Assembly: GCA_947470855.1 (NCBI GenBank)
Contig: CANIUQ010000001.1
Coordinates: forward strand, 1 to 64,000
Direction: 5' to 3'
Length of the DNA: 64,000 nt
Source: Opitutia bacterium
GTDB taxonomy: Bacteria; Verrucomicrobiota; Verrucomicrobiia; Opitutales; UBA953
Below the pieces are notes generated by a model, which made no database searches, was not told the DNA's origin, and worked only from the letters and a program-made list of their open reading frames with translations. Positions 52,444 through 61,488 of the stretch are shown in pieces. Within the stretch, counting starts at the first letter, position 1. Each line of letters opens with the position of its first letter. Position numbers and translations under genes: made by a program.

Positions 52444-53256
52444 ATGTCTGATAAAAAATCCATTGATAACTTTTTGCGGAATTTCTCCTGTATCATCATC
52501 ACGGGTTGTTCTTCTGGCATCGGTCGCGCTTTACTCACGCGCATCGAAAATTCTGACACACCAGCACTTGTATTCAACCTATCTCGGAACGAACCTGAAA
52601 CATTTTCTAAACATTTAAAGTTTACTCATCTTACTTGCGACCTATCCCAACCCACTGAAATTCAAGAGGTTGTCTCTCGATTACAAAATCTTATCCCTCG
52701 CACGGGTAGGATTCTTTTAGTTAATAACAGCGGTTTTGGCGCCTATGGCGAATTTCCAGCCCCCGACCTAAACCACACGCTAAAAATGATTGAGGTGAAT
52801 GTCAGCGCCCCAGTTCAATTAACTGGTCTATTGTGGGACAGACTCAAATCACAAGGCGGGCAGGTAGCCAACATCGCTTCGCTTGCTGGCTATCAACCCA
52901 CACCACTCATTAGCACCTATGCAGCAACCAAAGCATTTTTACTGCACTGGAGTATCGCTCTTGATGCTGAATCAAAAAAATACGGCGTACGCTGTGTCGC
53001 GATTTGCCCTGGACCTGTCTCTACCAATTTTTCTAGAGCCGCTGGCTTGAATGGCTCAACTGGACTCGGCGGACAATCGGCAGAGGACTGCGCTGAAGAA
53101 GCACTACAAGCGATGGCACAAAATCGACCACACTGGATTACGGGTTGGAAAAATCGCTGGCTTGGATTCTTTAGTGCCCGCTTACCCAAAGCTTGGGCCG
53201 CGGCAATTGGATTAAGGATGATTCAGAAACTGAAACTCGATCGTTTTCGTCACTAG
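52444..53256 (+). CDS. SDR family NAD(P)-dependent oxidoreductase
   Basis: IITGCSSGIGRAL, NNSGFGAYG, YAATKAF, PGPVSTNF. Confidence 0.92.
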   Translation: MSDKKSIDNFLRNFSCIIITGCSSGIGRALLTRIENSDTPALVFNLSRNEPETFSKHLKFTHLTCDLSQPTEIQEVVSRLQNLIPRTGRILLVNNSGFGAYGEFPAPDLNHTLKMIEVNVSAPVQLTGLLWDRLKSQGGQVANIASLAGYQPTPLISTYAATKAFLLHWSIALDAESKKYGVRCVAICPGPVSTNFSRAAGLNGSTGLGGQSAEDCAEEALQAMAQNRPHWITGWKNRWLGFFSARLPKAWAAAIGLRMIQKLKLDRFRH

Positions 53257-53263
53257 TTACCAC

Positions 53264-54922
53264 TCAAGCACCATCGAGCAATTCTCGCGCATGAGATAAG
53301 GCTACTTTGCTATTTCGATCGCCCAACATACGGGCCAACTCCATTTCCCGTTCTTTTCGTTTGCAATGAACAGAATAGATTTCAACCGCAGTCGACTTCT
53401 CCGTTTGAGTTTTATTAACGACAAGATGTGAATGGCCAAGTGCAGCGACTTGAGGAAGATGGGTCACACAAAAAACTTGGTGATTTTTGCCTAAAGTAGC
53501 CAACTCCCGACCGACTTGTGCACCGATTTCACCACCGACATTGGCATCGACCTCGTCGAAAACTAAGACGGGTGTTTCATCAACCGAAGCCAAGACCGTT
53601 TTCAAGGCCAACATCACCCGTGCAGCCTCACCACTGGAAGCGATTTGACTTAATGGCAGTAAATCCTGTCCAGCATTAGGACAAAAAAGAAACTGTGCTT
53701 TATCCGCGCCTGTAGGTCCTAATTCACCGACGGTGACGGCAATTTTTAAATCAGCTTTTTTAAATCCGAGTGCGCCCAACATTTTTCGAGCAGCCGAAGC
53801 AAGTTTATCGGCGGCCTTAAAACGAGCTGAGTGTAAAACTGTCGCTTGCTTTTTAAGATCAGCCTCAACTTGAACAAGAGATGCTTGCAGACGTGCTACT
53901 TGAGCTTCGACTTCTCCCTGAGAAAGCAAACGGCGACGAATTTGCTCACGCTTTTCTCGTACGGAATCAATTCCTGGACCATACTTGCGTTTCAATTCCA
54001 GCCAAAGATTCATTTTGTCCTCTAACTCAGCGAGGGAATCTTCATCCCTATTCAAGCCGCGAGCCAATCGTGCGTAATCGGAGCGTAAGTCATCGATTTC
54101 CGCCGCCAAAGATTCCATGCGTTCAAAAAGTGGAGCCGCTTCGGGGTCAATCCGTGCTATATCTTGCGACGTTTTAAGCACTTTAGGCATGAAGTGGCTC
54201 AAACCTTCCGCGCCCAACCCTTCATCGATTTGCGCCAAATAGGTAGCAAGTTCCTGCATACGCGAATGGCGTAAATGATCTCGCTCAAGCTTAGAAATCG
54301 CTTCGTCGCTAAGATCTAATCGGTCCATCTTCTCACACTGCATCCTTAAAAATGTCGCTTCATCATCCGAAACTTTTTCGGCCGTGGTAATTTCTTCAAT
54401 CTGTCGAAGGACCTCCATGCGTTGCTTCCATAGCAAACGATAAGCCTGCAAAGCTATTTCGTGGCCAGCGTGCAAATCGAGCATCTCCAACTGCGTCTCT
54501 GCCCGTAAGAGTTTCTGCGGTTCGCCAGGGCCATGGAAATCAATCCAACATTCTCCTAATTTTTGTAACTGGGCGAGCGTGGCCGCCTCACCATTGATTG
54601 AAATCCTGCCCGCTTTATTGAGCGGAACGGTACGCTTGATAATCAGCAAGCCTTCCTCGCAGAGGGGTAAATGCAACTCCTCTAAAATCTGATTAACCCT
54701 CTGAGGATGGGACAGTTCCAACTCCGCCTCCACAGAACATTCTTCCGCGCCTTTGCGGACAACGGCTTTGTTCGTTCGATTTCCTGCTAATAAAGAAAAA
54801 GCTCCAAGTAAAACGGACTTACCTGCCCCAGTCTCGCCTGTTACCACTGTAAAGCCCGGTTCCATCTCCATCTCAGCCCTATCCATTAAGGCCAGATTGC
54901 GAATGACAAGACGGCGAATCAT
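53264..54922 (-). CDS. recN: DNA repair protein RecN
   Basis: MIRRLVIRNLALMDRAEMEMEPGFTVVTGETGAGKSVLLGA; SSGEAARVMLALKTVL; VFDEVDANVGGEI. Confidence 0.95.
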   Translation of the reverse strand: MIRRLVIRNLALMDRAEMEMEPGFTVVTGETGAGKSVLLGAFSLLAGNRTNKAVVRKGAEECSVEAELELSHPQRVNQILEELHLPLCEEGLLIIKRTVPLNKAGRISINGEAATLAQLQKLGECWIDFHGPGEPQKLLRAETQLEMLDLHAGHEIALQAYRLLWKQRMEVLRQIEEITTAEKVSDDEATFLRMQCEKMDRLDLSDEAISKLERDHLRHSRMQELATYLAQIDEGLGAEGLSHFMPKVLKTSQDIARIDPEAAPLFERMESLAAEIDDLRSDYARLARGLNRDEDSLAELEDKMNLWLELKRKYGPGIDSVREKREQIRRRLLSQGEVEAQVARLQASLVQVEADLKKQATVLHSARFKAADKLASAARKMLGALGFKKADLKIAVTVGELGPTGADKAQFLFCPNAGQDLLPLSQIASSGEAARVMLALKTVLASVDETPVLVFDEVDANVGGEIGAQVGRELATLGKNHQVFCVTHLPQVAALGHSHLVVNKTQTEKSTAVEIYSVHCKRKEREMELARMLGDRNSKVALSHARELLDGA

Positions 54923-55617
54923 TGTGCAGAACGAGTACCGTATAAAGATGAACCCACACGCACGCAGGTTGAACCTGCCGCAATGGCGACTTCCAAGTCT
55001 CCGCTCATACCCATGGAAAGCTCGGGGAGTTTAATTTGAAACTGATCTTCGAGTGCATCGCGACAGAGTCGTAACTCTTGAAAAGTTCGCTCCGCAGCGT
55101 GAAGTCCATCAACAAGAGGTGGCACAGCCATTAATCCTATGACGCGAAGGGCTGGTTGAGCAAGTGCTACTTCCACCAACGCTGGCGCTAAACTTAAATC
55201 GCAACCAAACTTAGCTGGATCATTACCTGCATTTACTTGAATATAAATATCGCGTTGAACATTCAGTTCTTGGGCAATCCGACCTAATCTCTTGACCAAA
55301 TCAATCGAGTCGACCGATTGAATAACGTCAAAAATTTGCAAAGCCTGTTTGGCCTTATTCGACTGCAAATGCCCAATTAACTCCCAACGTAAATCAGGTG
55401 GAGCCAACGGACGCTTGGCTAGGGCTTCCTGTACACGATTTTCACCAACCGCTCTCAACCCAAACTCATAGGCATAAAGGGCTGCGTCCACCGAATGGGT
55501 CTTGGTTACGGGTAAAAGTCTTACCGTAGAAGAATCTCTTCCACAGAGGCTACAGGCGTGACGAATTCGGGCCAAAACTGCCTCACAATTAACCCTAAAC
55601 TGGGCGTAGGTGACCAT
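54919..55617 (-). CDS. YggS family pyridoxal-phosphate homeostasis protein
   Basis: LLPVTKTHSVD, VGENRVQEA, WELIGHLQSNKAK, LSMGMSGDLEVAIAAGSTCVRVGSSLYG. Confidence 0.94.
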   Translation of the reverse strand: MVTYAQFRVNCEAVLARIRHACSLCGRDSSTVRLLPVTKTHSVDAALYAYEFGLRAVGENRVQEALAKRPLAPPDLRWELIGHLQSNKAKQALQIFDVIQSVDSIDLVKRLGRIAQELNVQRDIYIQVNAGNDPAKFGCDLSLAPALVEVALAQPALRVIGLMAVPPLVDGLHAAERTFQELRLCRDALEDQFQIKLPELSMGMSGDLEVAIAAGSTCVRVGSSLYGTRSAQ

Positions 55618-55759
55618 TCGAGCCTATGGGAAGCAGATACAGCCTCCGAGTCAATGCCCGCAACTTAATGGCGCCTTAAAGACAACAAAACCATGATAAG
55701 AAAATCTACACTTGAAGCGTCTTTGCATTAGATTTATTAATCCTACTCACACGTTTTCT

Positions 55760-56665
55760 ATGCACATTGAAAACCTCAAGATTTTCCGCGACTTGGTCGA
55801 TAACGAGAGCTTCTCTAAAGCTGCTAAACTCAATTCGATTACACAGTCGGCCGTTAGCCAGCAACTCCGTTCAATGGAGAAGCATTTCAATGTCCTCATC
55901 GTCGATCGGAGTCAGAAACAATTTCGTCTCACTCGAGAAGGTCGCAGTCTCTATGAAGCTTCTCGCGACATCCTTAATCGTTACGAGGAAGTTTCGAGTG
56001 AAATGCAAGAGATGCGCAAGGTAGTCAGTGGCACGGTACACGTCTCCACCATTGTTTCCATCGGTCTTCACGAATTGCCACCGTATGTAAAACGATTCAT
56101 GCAAGAATACCCGCATGTAAACGTTCGTATCGAGTATCGACGATCGAATCTTGTCTACGAAGACGTCTTTTCCAGCACGGCCGATTTTGGTCTCGTCGCT
56201 TACCCACAGAAATACCGTCAAGTTGAAGTCATTCCCTTCATGGAGGACCAACTCGTCGCTATCTGTGCTCCCAAACACAAATTGGCAGGTAAGAAAGAAA
56301 TCGAGTTAGCCGACTTGCAAGGCTGTCGCTTTATTGGTTTCGACCAAGATATTCCGACACGGAAAGCGCTGGACCAATTCTTTCGAGAACAACGTATCGA
56401 ACTCGAGCCCACCATGGAGTTTGATAACATCGAAACCCTTAAGCGTGCCGTTGAAGTCGACGCTGGTGTCGCACTTGTACCCGAGGGAACCATTCGACAA
56501 GAAATTGAGCAAGGGACTCTGGTCAAACTGCGCCTACGCGATCGCCACGTGGTTCGTCCGCTCGCCATTCTTCATCGCAAAGGTCGAGTGATGACTCCAG
56601 CCATGAAGCGCTTTCTTTCTTTAATGCTCAACGGACTCGGCAACAAAAAAGCTGAAGGAGACTAA
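55760..56665 (+). CDS. LysR family transcriptional regulator
   Basis: MHIENLKIFRDLVDNESFSKAAKLNSITQSAVSQQLRSMEKHFNVLIVDRSQKQFRLT. Confidence 0.93.
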   Translation: MHIENLKIFRDLVDNESFSKAAKLNSITQSAVSQQLRSMEKHFNVLIVDRSQKQFRLTREGRSLYEASRDILNRYEEVSSEMQEMRKVVSGTVHVSTIVSIGLHELPPYVKRFMQEYPHVNVRIEYRRSNLVYEDVFSSTADFGLVAYPQKYRQVEVIPFMEDQLVAICAPKHKLAGKKEIELADLQGCRFIGFDQDIPTRKALDQFFREQRIELEPTMEFDNIETLKRAVEVDAGVALVPEGTIRQEIEQGTLVKLRLRDRHVVRPLAILHRKGRVMTPAMKRFLSLMLNGLGNKKAEGD

Positions 56666-57264
56666 ATTCTCATCCTGCGTTCGGTTCGACGTACCAAAGC
56701 AAACCCTGGGAGGGATTGTGCCAAAAGAAAACCTAGGCCCACCCAAGCGAGAGCCTCATTGTCAGAACCGCGTAGAGTATAACCTGCCAAAATCCACCAA
56801 AGAATCGTTCCACAAAGAGGCTCGTAAGCAAAACGTAAAGAGGCTCGAGCTAAAGACCAAGTTCCCATTAAAGCAGCCGCTAGGCCCATGGCTGAAGCGA
56901 AAGACACTAGGCTCAAGGCATAGTGCGCATAAAAAATAAACCCGCCTGAAACCAACAAGCCACCCAGTATTGCCGAGCCAACCCGGAATTGATTGGGAAA
57001 CAAACGCAAAGACAAATGATGGGCACGTAAATACATGACTGTAGCCAAGAGAGCCATGATGAGAGTGAGTGACCAAATGTAACGCAGTCCGCTAATGGGA
57101 ATCTGATATTGATTGATAGCCCATTGAGCTAAAAAACACTTAGCCAAAATCAACGACCAGAGCGCACCTAATCGATCTAAGATAACCGCCTCACGATAAG
57201 CTCTTTCAACCGAGAGCGCCAATTCGGCACCCGATTTAGGGGGCAATGTGGTTAATCGAGACAT
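56662..57264 (-). CDS. Uncharacterised multi-pass membrane protein
   Basis: Several hydrophobic segments; no family recognised. Confidence 0.6.
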   Translation of the reverse strand: MSRLTTLPPKSGAELALSVERAYREAVILDRLGALWSLILAKCFLAQWAINQYQIPISGLRYIWSLTLIMALLATVMYLRAHHLSLRLFPNQFRVGSAILGGLLVSGGFIFYAHYALSLVSFASAMGLAAALMGTWSLARASLRFAYEPLCGTILWWILAGYTLRGSDNEALAWVGLGFLLAQSLPGFALVRRTERRMRI

Positions 57265-57331
57265 AACGAATCATGAATAAGAGAGTGCCGCAAATGGGCA
57301 AACCGCGATAGCAATTCTCTCTCACTCGAGC

Positions 57332-58774
57332 TTAAAGCCAGAGTTTTAAGCGCTTAATCTCATCGGCTACAGCCTGAGGGACTTCCCTCTCCCACCCCTC
57401 TGTGCCAGCATGAATCCGATCGGCCAATGTACGAGGCTGACAGGCCAATGACTGCGGACTGACTCCCGTTATCGGCACGAGGAATCCATTATTGCGAAGA
57501 TGCTCAAAGAGCCCAGCCACCTTGGGTCGCACTTGCACATCCGCAGCAGTAACGACCGAATCAACATCCACTTGATAGGTTTCGGGAAAACAAACCTGAC
57601 AGGCCACGGGATCGGAAACCAGGCGGCGTAATTGATCACCTCGCATAGGATAAACCATCACTCGAACGCCTTCTTTAAAAAGTCGTCCACAGGCCTCTAA
57701 AACTCCCCCTTCCAGATTGGAGTAATAATCGGGATTAAAGAGGTCCACGAGGTTATTCATCCCTGCTACCATCGTAATTTTCCCATCCGAATGCAGACGG
57801 AAGTAAGCAGGCAAACGATACCAACCGCGTAGACGTGTAACTAGTAAAGGCCGTCCAAGTGTTGAGACTAATTTAATTCGCGTCAGAATTTCTGATTTAG
57901 GACTCGGATCATGCCCAATCGACATTTCAAAAAGTGAAACCGTGTCTTTCAAATCACCGATCGCCTTTTCTGCACAATGAAGCATGTCGACATTCACCAA
58001 AGAGACTGGGCGAAAAGTACCTCGAGCTACTAAAATAGATTTTTTATAAAAAAATTCACCTGGCACCGCTGGTTTACCTTCTCCGTCAAATAACACCGCA
58101 TCGGTTAATCCCAGACGAACTAACTGAATGGAAGCAATGTGATTATCAAATCCAGCAAAGGCAGGACCGCTGAAATGAACAAAGTCGACCTCCACGCGAC
58201 CCGACCCCACTTCATCAACTAAAGATTGCAGGAAACTATCAACAAAACCTCGGTTATTAAGAGCCGCATGAATTAAATTCACTCCGACGATACCGAGAGC
58301 GTCCTGCTGTCGTCCTGCATCTCGATCCCAGAGACGAAGGTGAAGAATAACCTCACTGGGTTCAGCCGCAGGCGTTGATTGAAAACGCATACCCATCCAT
58401 GAGTGCCCCTGCCCTTTGCCGTCATGAGGTGTCGTTGCAACTGTATCCGCAAAAGCAAAAAATCGTGTTTGTTCTCCGCGCTCTGTAGCTAGCCGATCCA
58501 CCAGCAAGCTATATTCGTGGTTCATCATTTGCTCTAAACGTTCGCGCGACACATAACGTTTAGGGTGACCATAAATGGCATCACTCACCCGCATGTCATA
58601 AGCCGACATGCTTTTTGCAACCGTGCCAGACGCACCACCCGCTTTGAAGAAATGCCGCACAACCTCTTGGCCTGCTCCAATTTCAGCAAAAACTCCGTAT
58701 GCCGAGCGATCCAAGTTAATGGCTAAAGCTTTTCGAGCGGTAGCGGCACCAGGTTCTTGCGCAGGATCTGACAT
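57332..58774 (-). CDS. Conserved ~480-aa protein of unknown function
   Basis: ALAINLDRSAYGVFAEIGAGQEVVRHFFKAGGASGTVAKSMSAYDMRVSDAIYG; no signal peptide or TM; long uninterrupted ORF. Confidence 0.85.
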   Translation of the reverse strand: MSDPAQEPGAATARKALAINLDRSAYGVFAEIGAGQEVVRHFFKAGGASGTVAKSMSAYDMRVSDAIYGHPKRYVSRERLEQMMNHEYSLLVDRLATERGEQTRFFAFADTVATTPHDGKGQGHSWMGMRFQSTPAAEPSEVILHLRLWDRDAGRQQDALGIVGVNLIHAALNNRGFVDSFLQSLVDEVGSGRVEVDFVHFSGPAFAGFDNHIASIQLVRLGLTDAVLFDGEGKPAVPGEFFYKKSILVARGTFRPVSLVNVDMLHCAEKAIGDLKDTVSLFEMSIGHDPSPKSEILTRIKLVSTLGRPLLVTRLRGWYRLPAYFRLHSDGKITMVAGMNNLVDLFNPDYYSNLEGGVLEACGRLFKEGVRVMVYPMRGDQLRRLVSDPVACQVCFPETYQVDVDSVVTAADVQVRPKVAGLFEHLRNNGFLVPITGVSPQSLACQPRTLADRIHAGTEGWEREVPQAVADEIKRLKLWL

Positions 58775-58895
58775 AACTCGAGTGTGAGATGTCTAGCCCA
58801 AGAAAACGAGCGGAAACGCTGGCGAAAATTGTTACTTTTGCTTGGCGATTATTACTCAAACAAGCATAGTGCTGTTATCTTCCAAATATTTTACC

Positions 58896-60704
58896 ATGAA
58901 AGACTTTCTCAAATCGGTTCTCGCCTCGGCTATCGGCACCTTTTTAGCCGGCGTGATGACGACCTTCTTGGTACTCACACTGTTTATCGCTCTCATTAGC
59001 CTAGCGAGCAATCGACCAGACAAACCCGCCTTTACGCTCAAAGACAATAGCCTCTTAGTTATCGGCAATGGGCTAGTGATTAATGACACCCCGCAATACA
59101 GTGCACCGTCACTTGAATCACTCATTAGCAAAGACAACACTCCCGAGGTTGATTTATTAAGAGCCGTTGAATCCATTCGATTGGCTGCCCAGGATCGGAA
59201 CATTTGTGGTATTTTATTGGCAGGAAAAGTCTCAGCTGGGTTGACACAACTCAGTGATTTAAGACAAGCCCTTGAGGCATTCAAAAAATCTGGGAAACCT
59301 GTCATCGCCTGGATAGAAAACGCTAGTCAGTCCGAGTATTATTTAGCCAGCGTTGCACAAAAAATTTACTGTCACCCTGCTGGAGAAGTTGAATTCAAAG
59401 GGCTAAAATCTTACAACGCATACTTTGGCGATACGTTAAAATCCTTGGGCGTAGGTGTTCAAGTAACGCGTGTTGGTAAATATAAATCTGCCGTCGAGCC
59501 CTTCACCGAAAATCATATGAGTGAAGCATCGCGTGAACAAACCGAACTGTTACTCAGTGGGGCATGGAAAAAAATTCTCTACGATGTTAGCCAATCACGT
59601 AATCTGACTCCAGAAAAACTCAATCGCATCGTCAACGCGGCGGGCATTTTTAGCAGCCAAGAAGCCGTTGAACTTAAACTCGTCGATGGGCTTCTACAAC
59701 GAGATGAACTCATCAGCAAAATGCATGAGTTGGGAGCCACCCCCGAAGAGGGAAAGACCACTTTCCGCCAAGTGTCTCTCTCTAAGTATAGCAATAAAGT
59801 GAGTTTCACAAAGAGTAGTAATCATATCGCTGTCGTTTATGCAGAGGGCGAAATCGTTGATGGCTGGGGCGACCCAGATCAAGTGGGTGGCGATCGGCTG
59901 GCTCACTATCTACGTGATATTCGTTCGAACAAACAGATTAAAGCGGTCGTGCTTCGCATCAACAGCCCAGGCGGTTCTGCATTTGCTAGCGACATCATCG
60001 CTCGCGAAATTCAATTACTGCGCAAAAAAGGTATTCCCGTCGTTGTCTCAATGGGCGATGTTGCCGCCAGTGGAGGCTACTACATTGCTGCCCGGGGAAC
60101 CAAAATCTTGGCCAATAACTCGACCATTACAGGGTCGATTGGCGTATTTGGTCTACACTTCAATTTCGAAGAACTAGCCAAAAAAATCAATCTTGGCGTC
60201 GATGGCTCCAAAACCTCACGTTACGCTGACCTACTCTCCTCTCACCGTATCGCGACTCCAGAAGAAATTGCGCTGGTGCAAAAACTCGTTGATCGGGTCT
60301 ACGATGATTTTGTGGGTATTGTGGCGGAAGGTAGAAGCCTGGAACGCGATAAAGTTCATGCGATTGCTCAAGGACGAGTTTGGCTCGGCCTCAACGCCAA
60401 AGAAAACGGTCTCGTTGATAGTTTTGGCAATTTGACTGACGCCATCCAACTCTCGCAAAAGTTAGCTAAAATCGATCAGGCTGAAATTGTTCAATACCCC
60501 TCTCTCCACGAAGGAAGGAGTAACTTTTTACAGAAACTATTATCCGATGAAGAAGAGGAGCCCTTTTTGTTTACCAGCACAGCGACAAACAATCCAGCCA
60601 TGCAGTTCATCCGGGCACACTGGGATAGGCTTAAACAAATCAAGAGTTACAACGACCCTCAAGGAGTTTACCTGACCTGCCCTATGCAAGTTGGTGAAAA
60701 GTAA
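58896..60704 (+). CDS. sppA: Signal peptide peptidase SppA, 67K type
   Basis: VGKYKSAVEPFTENHMS (Lys base), SMGDVAASGGYYIAA (Ser nucleophile), N-terminal TM. Confidence 0.93.
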   Translation: MKDFLKSVLASAIGTFLAGVMTTFLVLTLFIALISLASNRPDKPAFTLKDNSLLVIGNGLVINDTPQYSAPSLESLISKDNTPEVDLLRAVESIRLAAQDRNICGILLAGKVSAGLTQLSDLRQALEAFKKSGKPVIAWIENASQSEYYLASVAQKIYCHPAGEVEFKGLKSYNAYFGDTLKSLGVGVQVTRVGKYKSAVEPFTENHMSEASREQTELLLSGAWKKILYDVSQSRNLTPEKLNRIVNAAGIFSSQEAVELKLVDGLLQRDELISKMHELGATPEEGKTTFRQVSLSKYSNKVSFTKSSNHIAVVYAEGEIVDGWGDPDQVGGDRLAHYLRDIRSNKQIKAVVLRINSPGGSAFASDIIAREIQLLRKKGIPVVVSMGDVAASGGYYIAARGTKILANNSTITGSIGVFGLHFNFEELAKKINLGVDGSKTSRYADLLSSHRIATPEEIALVQKLVDRVYDDFVGIVAEGRSLERDKVHAIAQGRVWLGLNAKENGLVDSFGNLTDAIQLSQKLAKIDQAEIVQYPSLHEGRSNFLQKLLSDEEEEPFLFTSTATNNPAMQFIRAHWDRLKQIKSYNDPQGVYLTCPMQVGEK

Positions 60705-60705
60705 C

Positions 60706-61488
60706 TTACGGCGAAACTGACTTGGGCATCTGGGCTTTAGCCTCAGGCAACCAAGCTTGTAACTTACGTACCCGAGTTTCATCCGCAGGGTGAGTCGAGA
60801 AAAATTCTGGCGGTTTTTTTGCTCCCGCCTTGGCAAATCGTTGCCAAAATGCTGGAGCAGCCTCAGGATTATACCCTGCTCGAGCCATAAAAATAATACC
60901 TAAATAATCCGCCTCTTCTTCATGGGCGCGACTAAAAGGCAAAAGAACACCGACTTGGGCACCCAATCCAAACCCACTCATCCAAGCACGTCTTACCGCA
61001 GCGGATTCATTCTTGGTAGCTTCGTCCAACGTGATTGCTCCAACTTGAGCGAGTAAATTCTGCGAAATACGTTCACTGCTATGTCTGGCCAAAACGTGAG
61101 AAACTTCATGACCCAAAATCACGGCAATATCTTCATCGCTGGGCGCATAAGCAAACATGCCCTTGTTAAAACCGATTTTACCACCAGGCATGGCAAAAGC
61201 ATTGGGCGATTCATCATCAATGATCGCAAATTGCCACTGATTGGCGGGGGGTAGAACTCGGTATTTATCTTCGCGACGAGCCACCTCGACAATTTTTAAT
61301 CCAATCGAACGAATCCGCTCAAGTCGAGGGTCGTTGGGCACTTTTTTCATTTTAGCAAACTCCCCTGCTGCCATGGAGGAGATCGACGATTGATTAACTA
61401 AAATCAGCTGTGAGCGACCTGTGCCAGGGGTCGACTGACATCCAACAACGAAAAGAAAAAAAAGCGGTAAAACGATTTTCTTAATCAT
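60706..61488 (-). CDS. M48 family metallopeptidase, lipoprotein
   Basis: VGC lipobox, HEVSH zinc motif, AFAMPGGKIGFNKGMF, EEEADYLG. Confidence 0.92.
   Translation of the reverse strand: MIKKIVLPLFFLFVVGCQSTPGTGRSQLILVNQSSISSMAAGEFAKMKKVPNDPRLERIRSIGLKIVEVARREDKYRVLPPANQWQFAIIDDESPNAFAMPGGKIGFNKGMFAYAPSDEDIAVILGHEVSHVLARHSSERISQNLLAQVGAITLDEATKNESAAVRRAWMSGFGLGAQVGVLLPFSRAHEEEADYLGIIFMARAGYNPEAAPAFWQRFAKAGAKKPPEFFSTHPADETRVRKLQAWLPEAKAQMPKSVSP

Noticed and set aside
57332-58774. TonB-dependent receptor annotation
   Set aside because: No signal peptide, TonB box, plug or barrel-like pattern in the translation.
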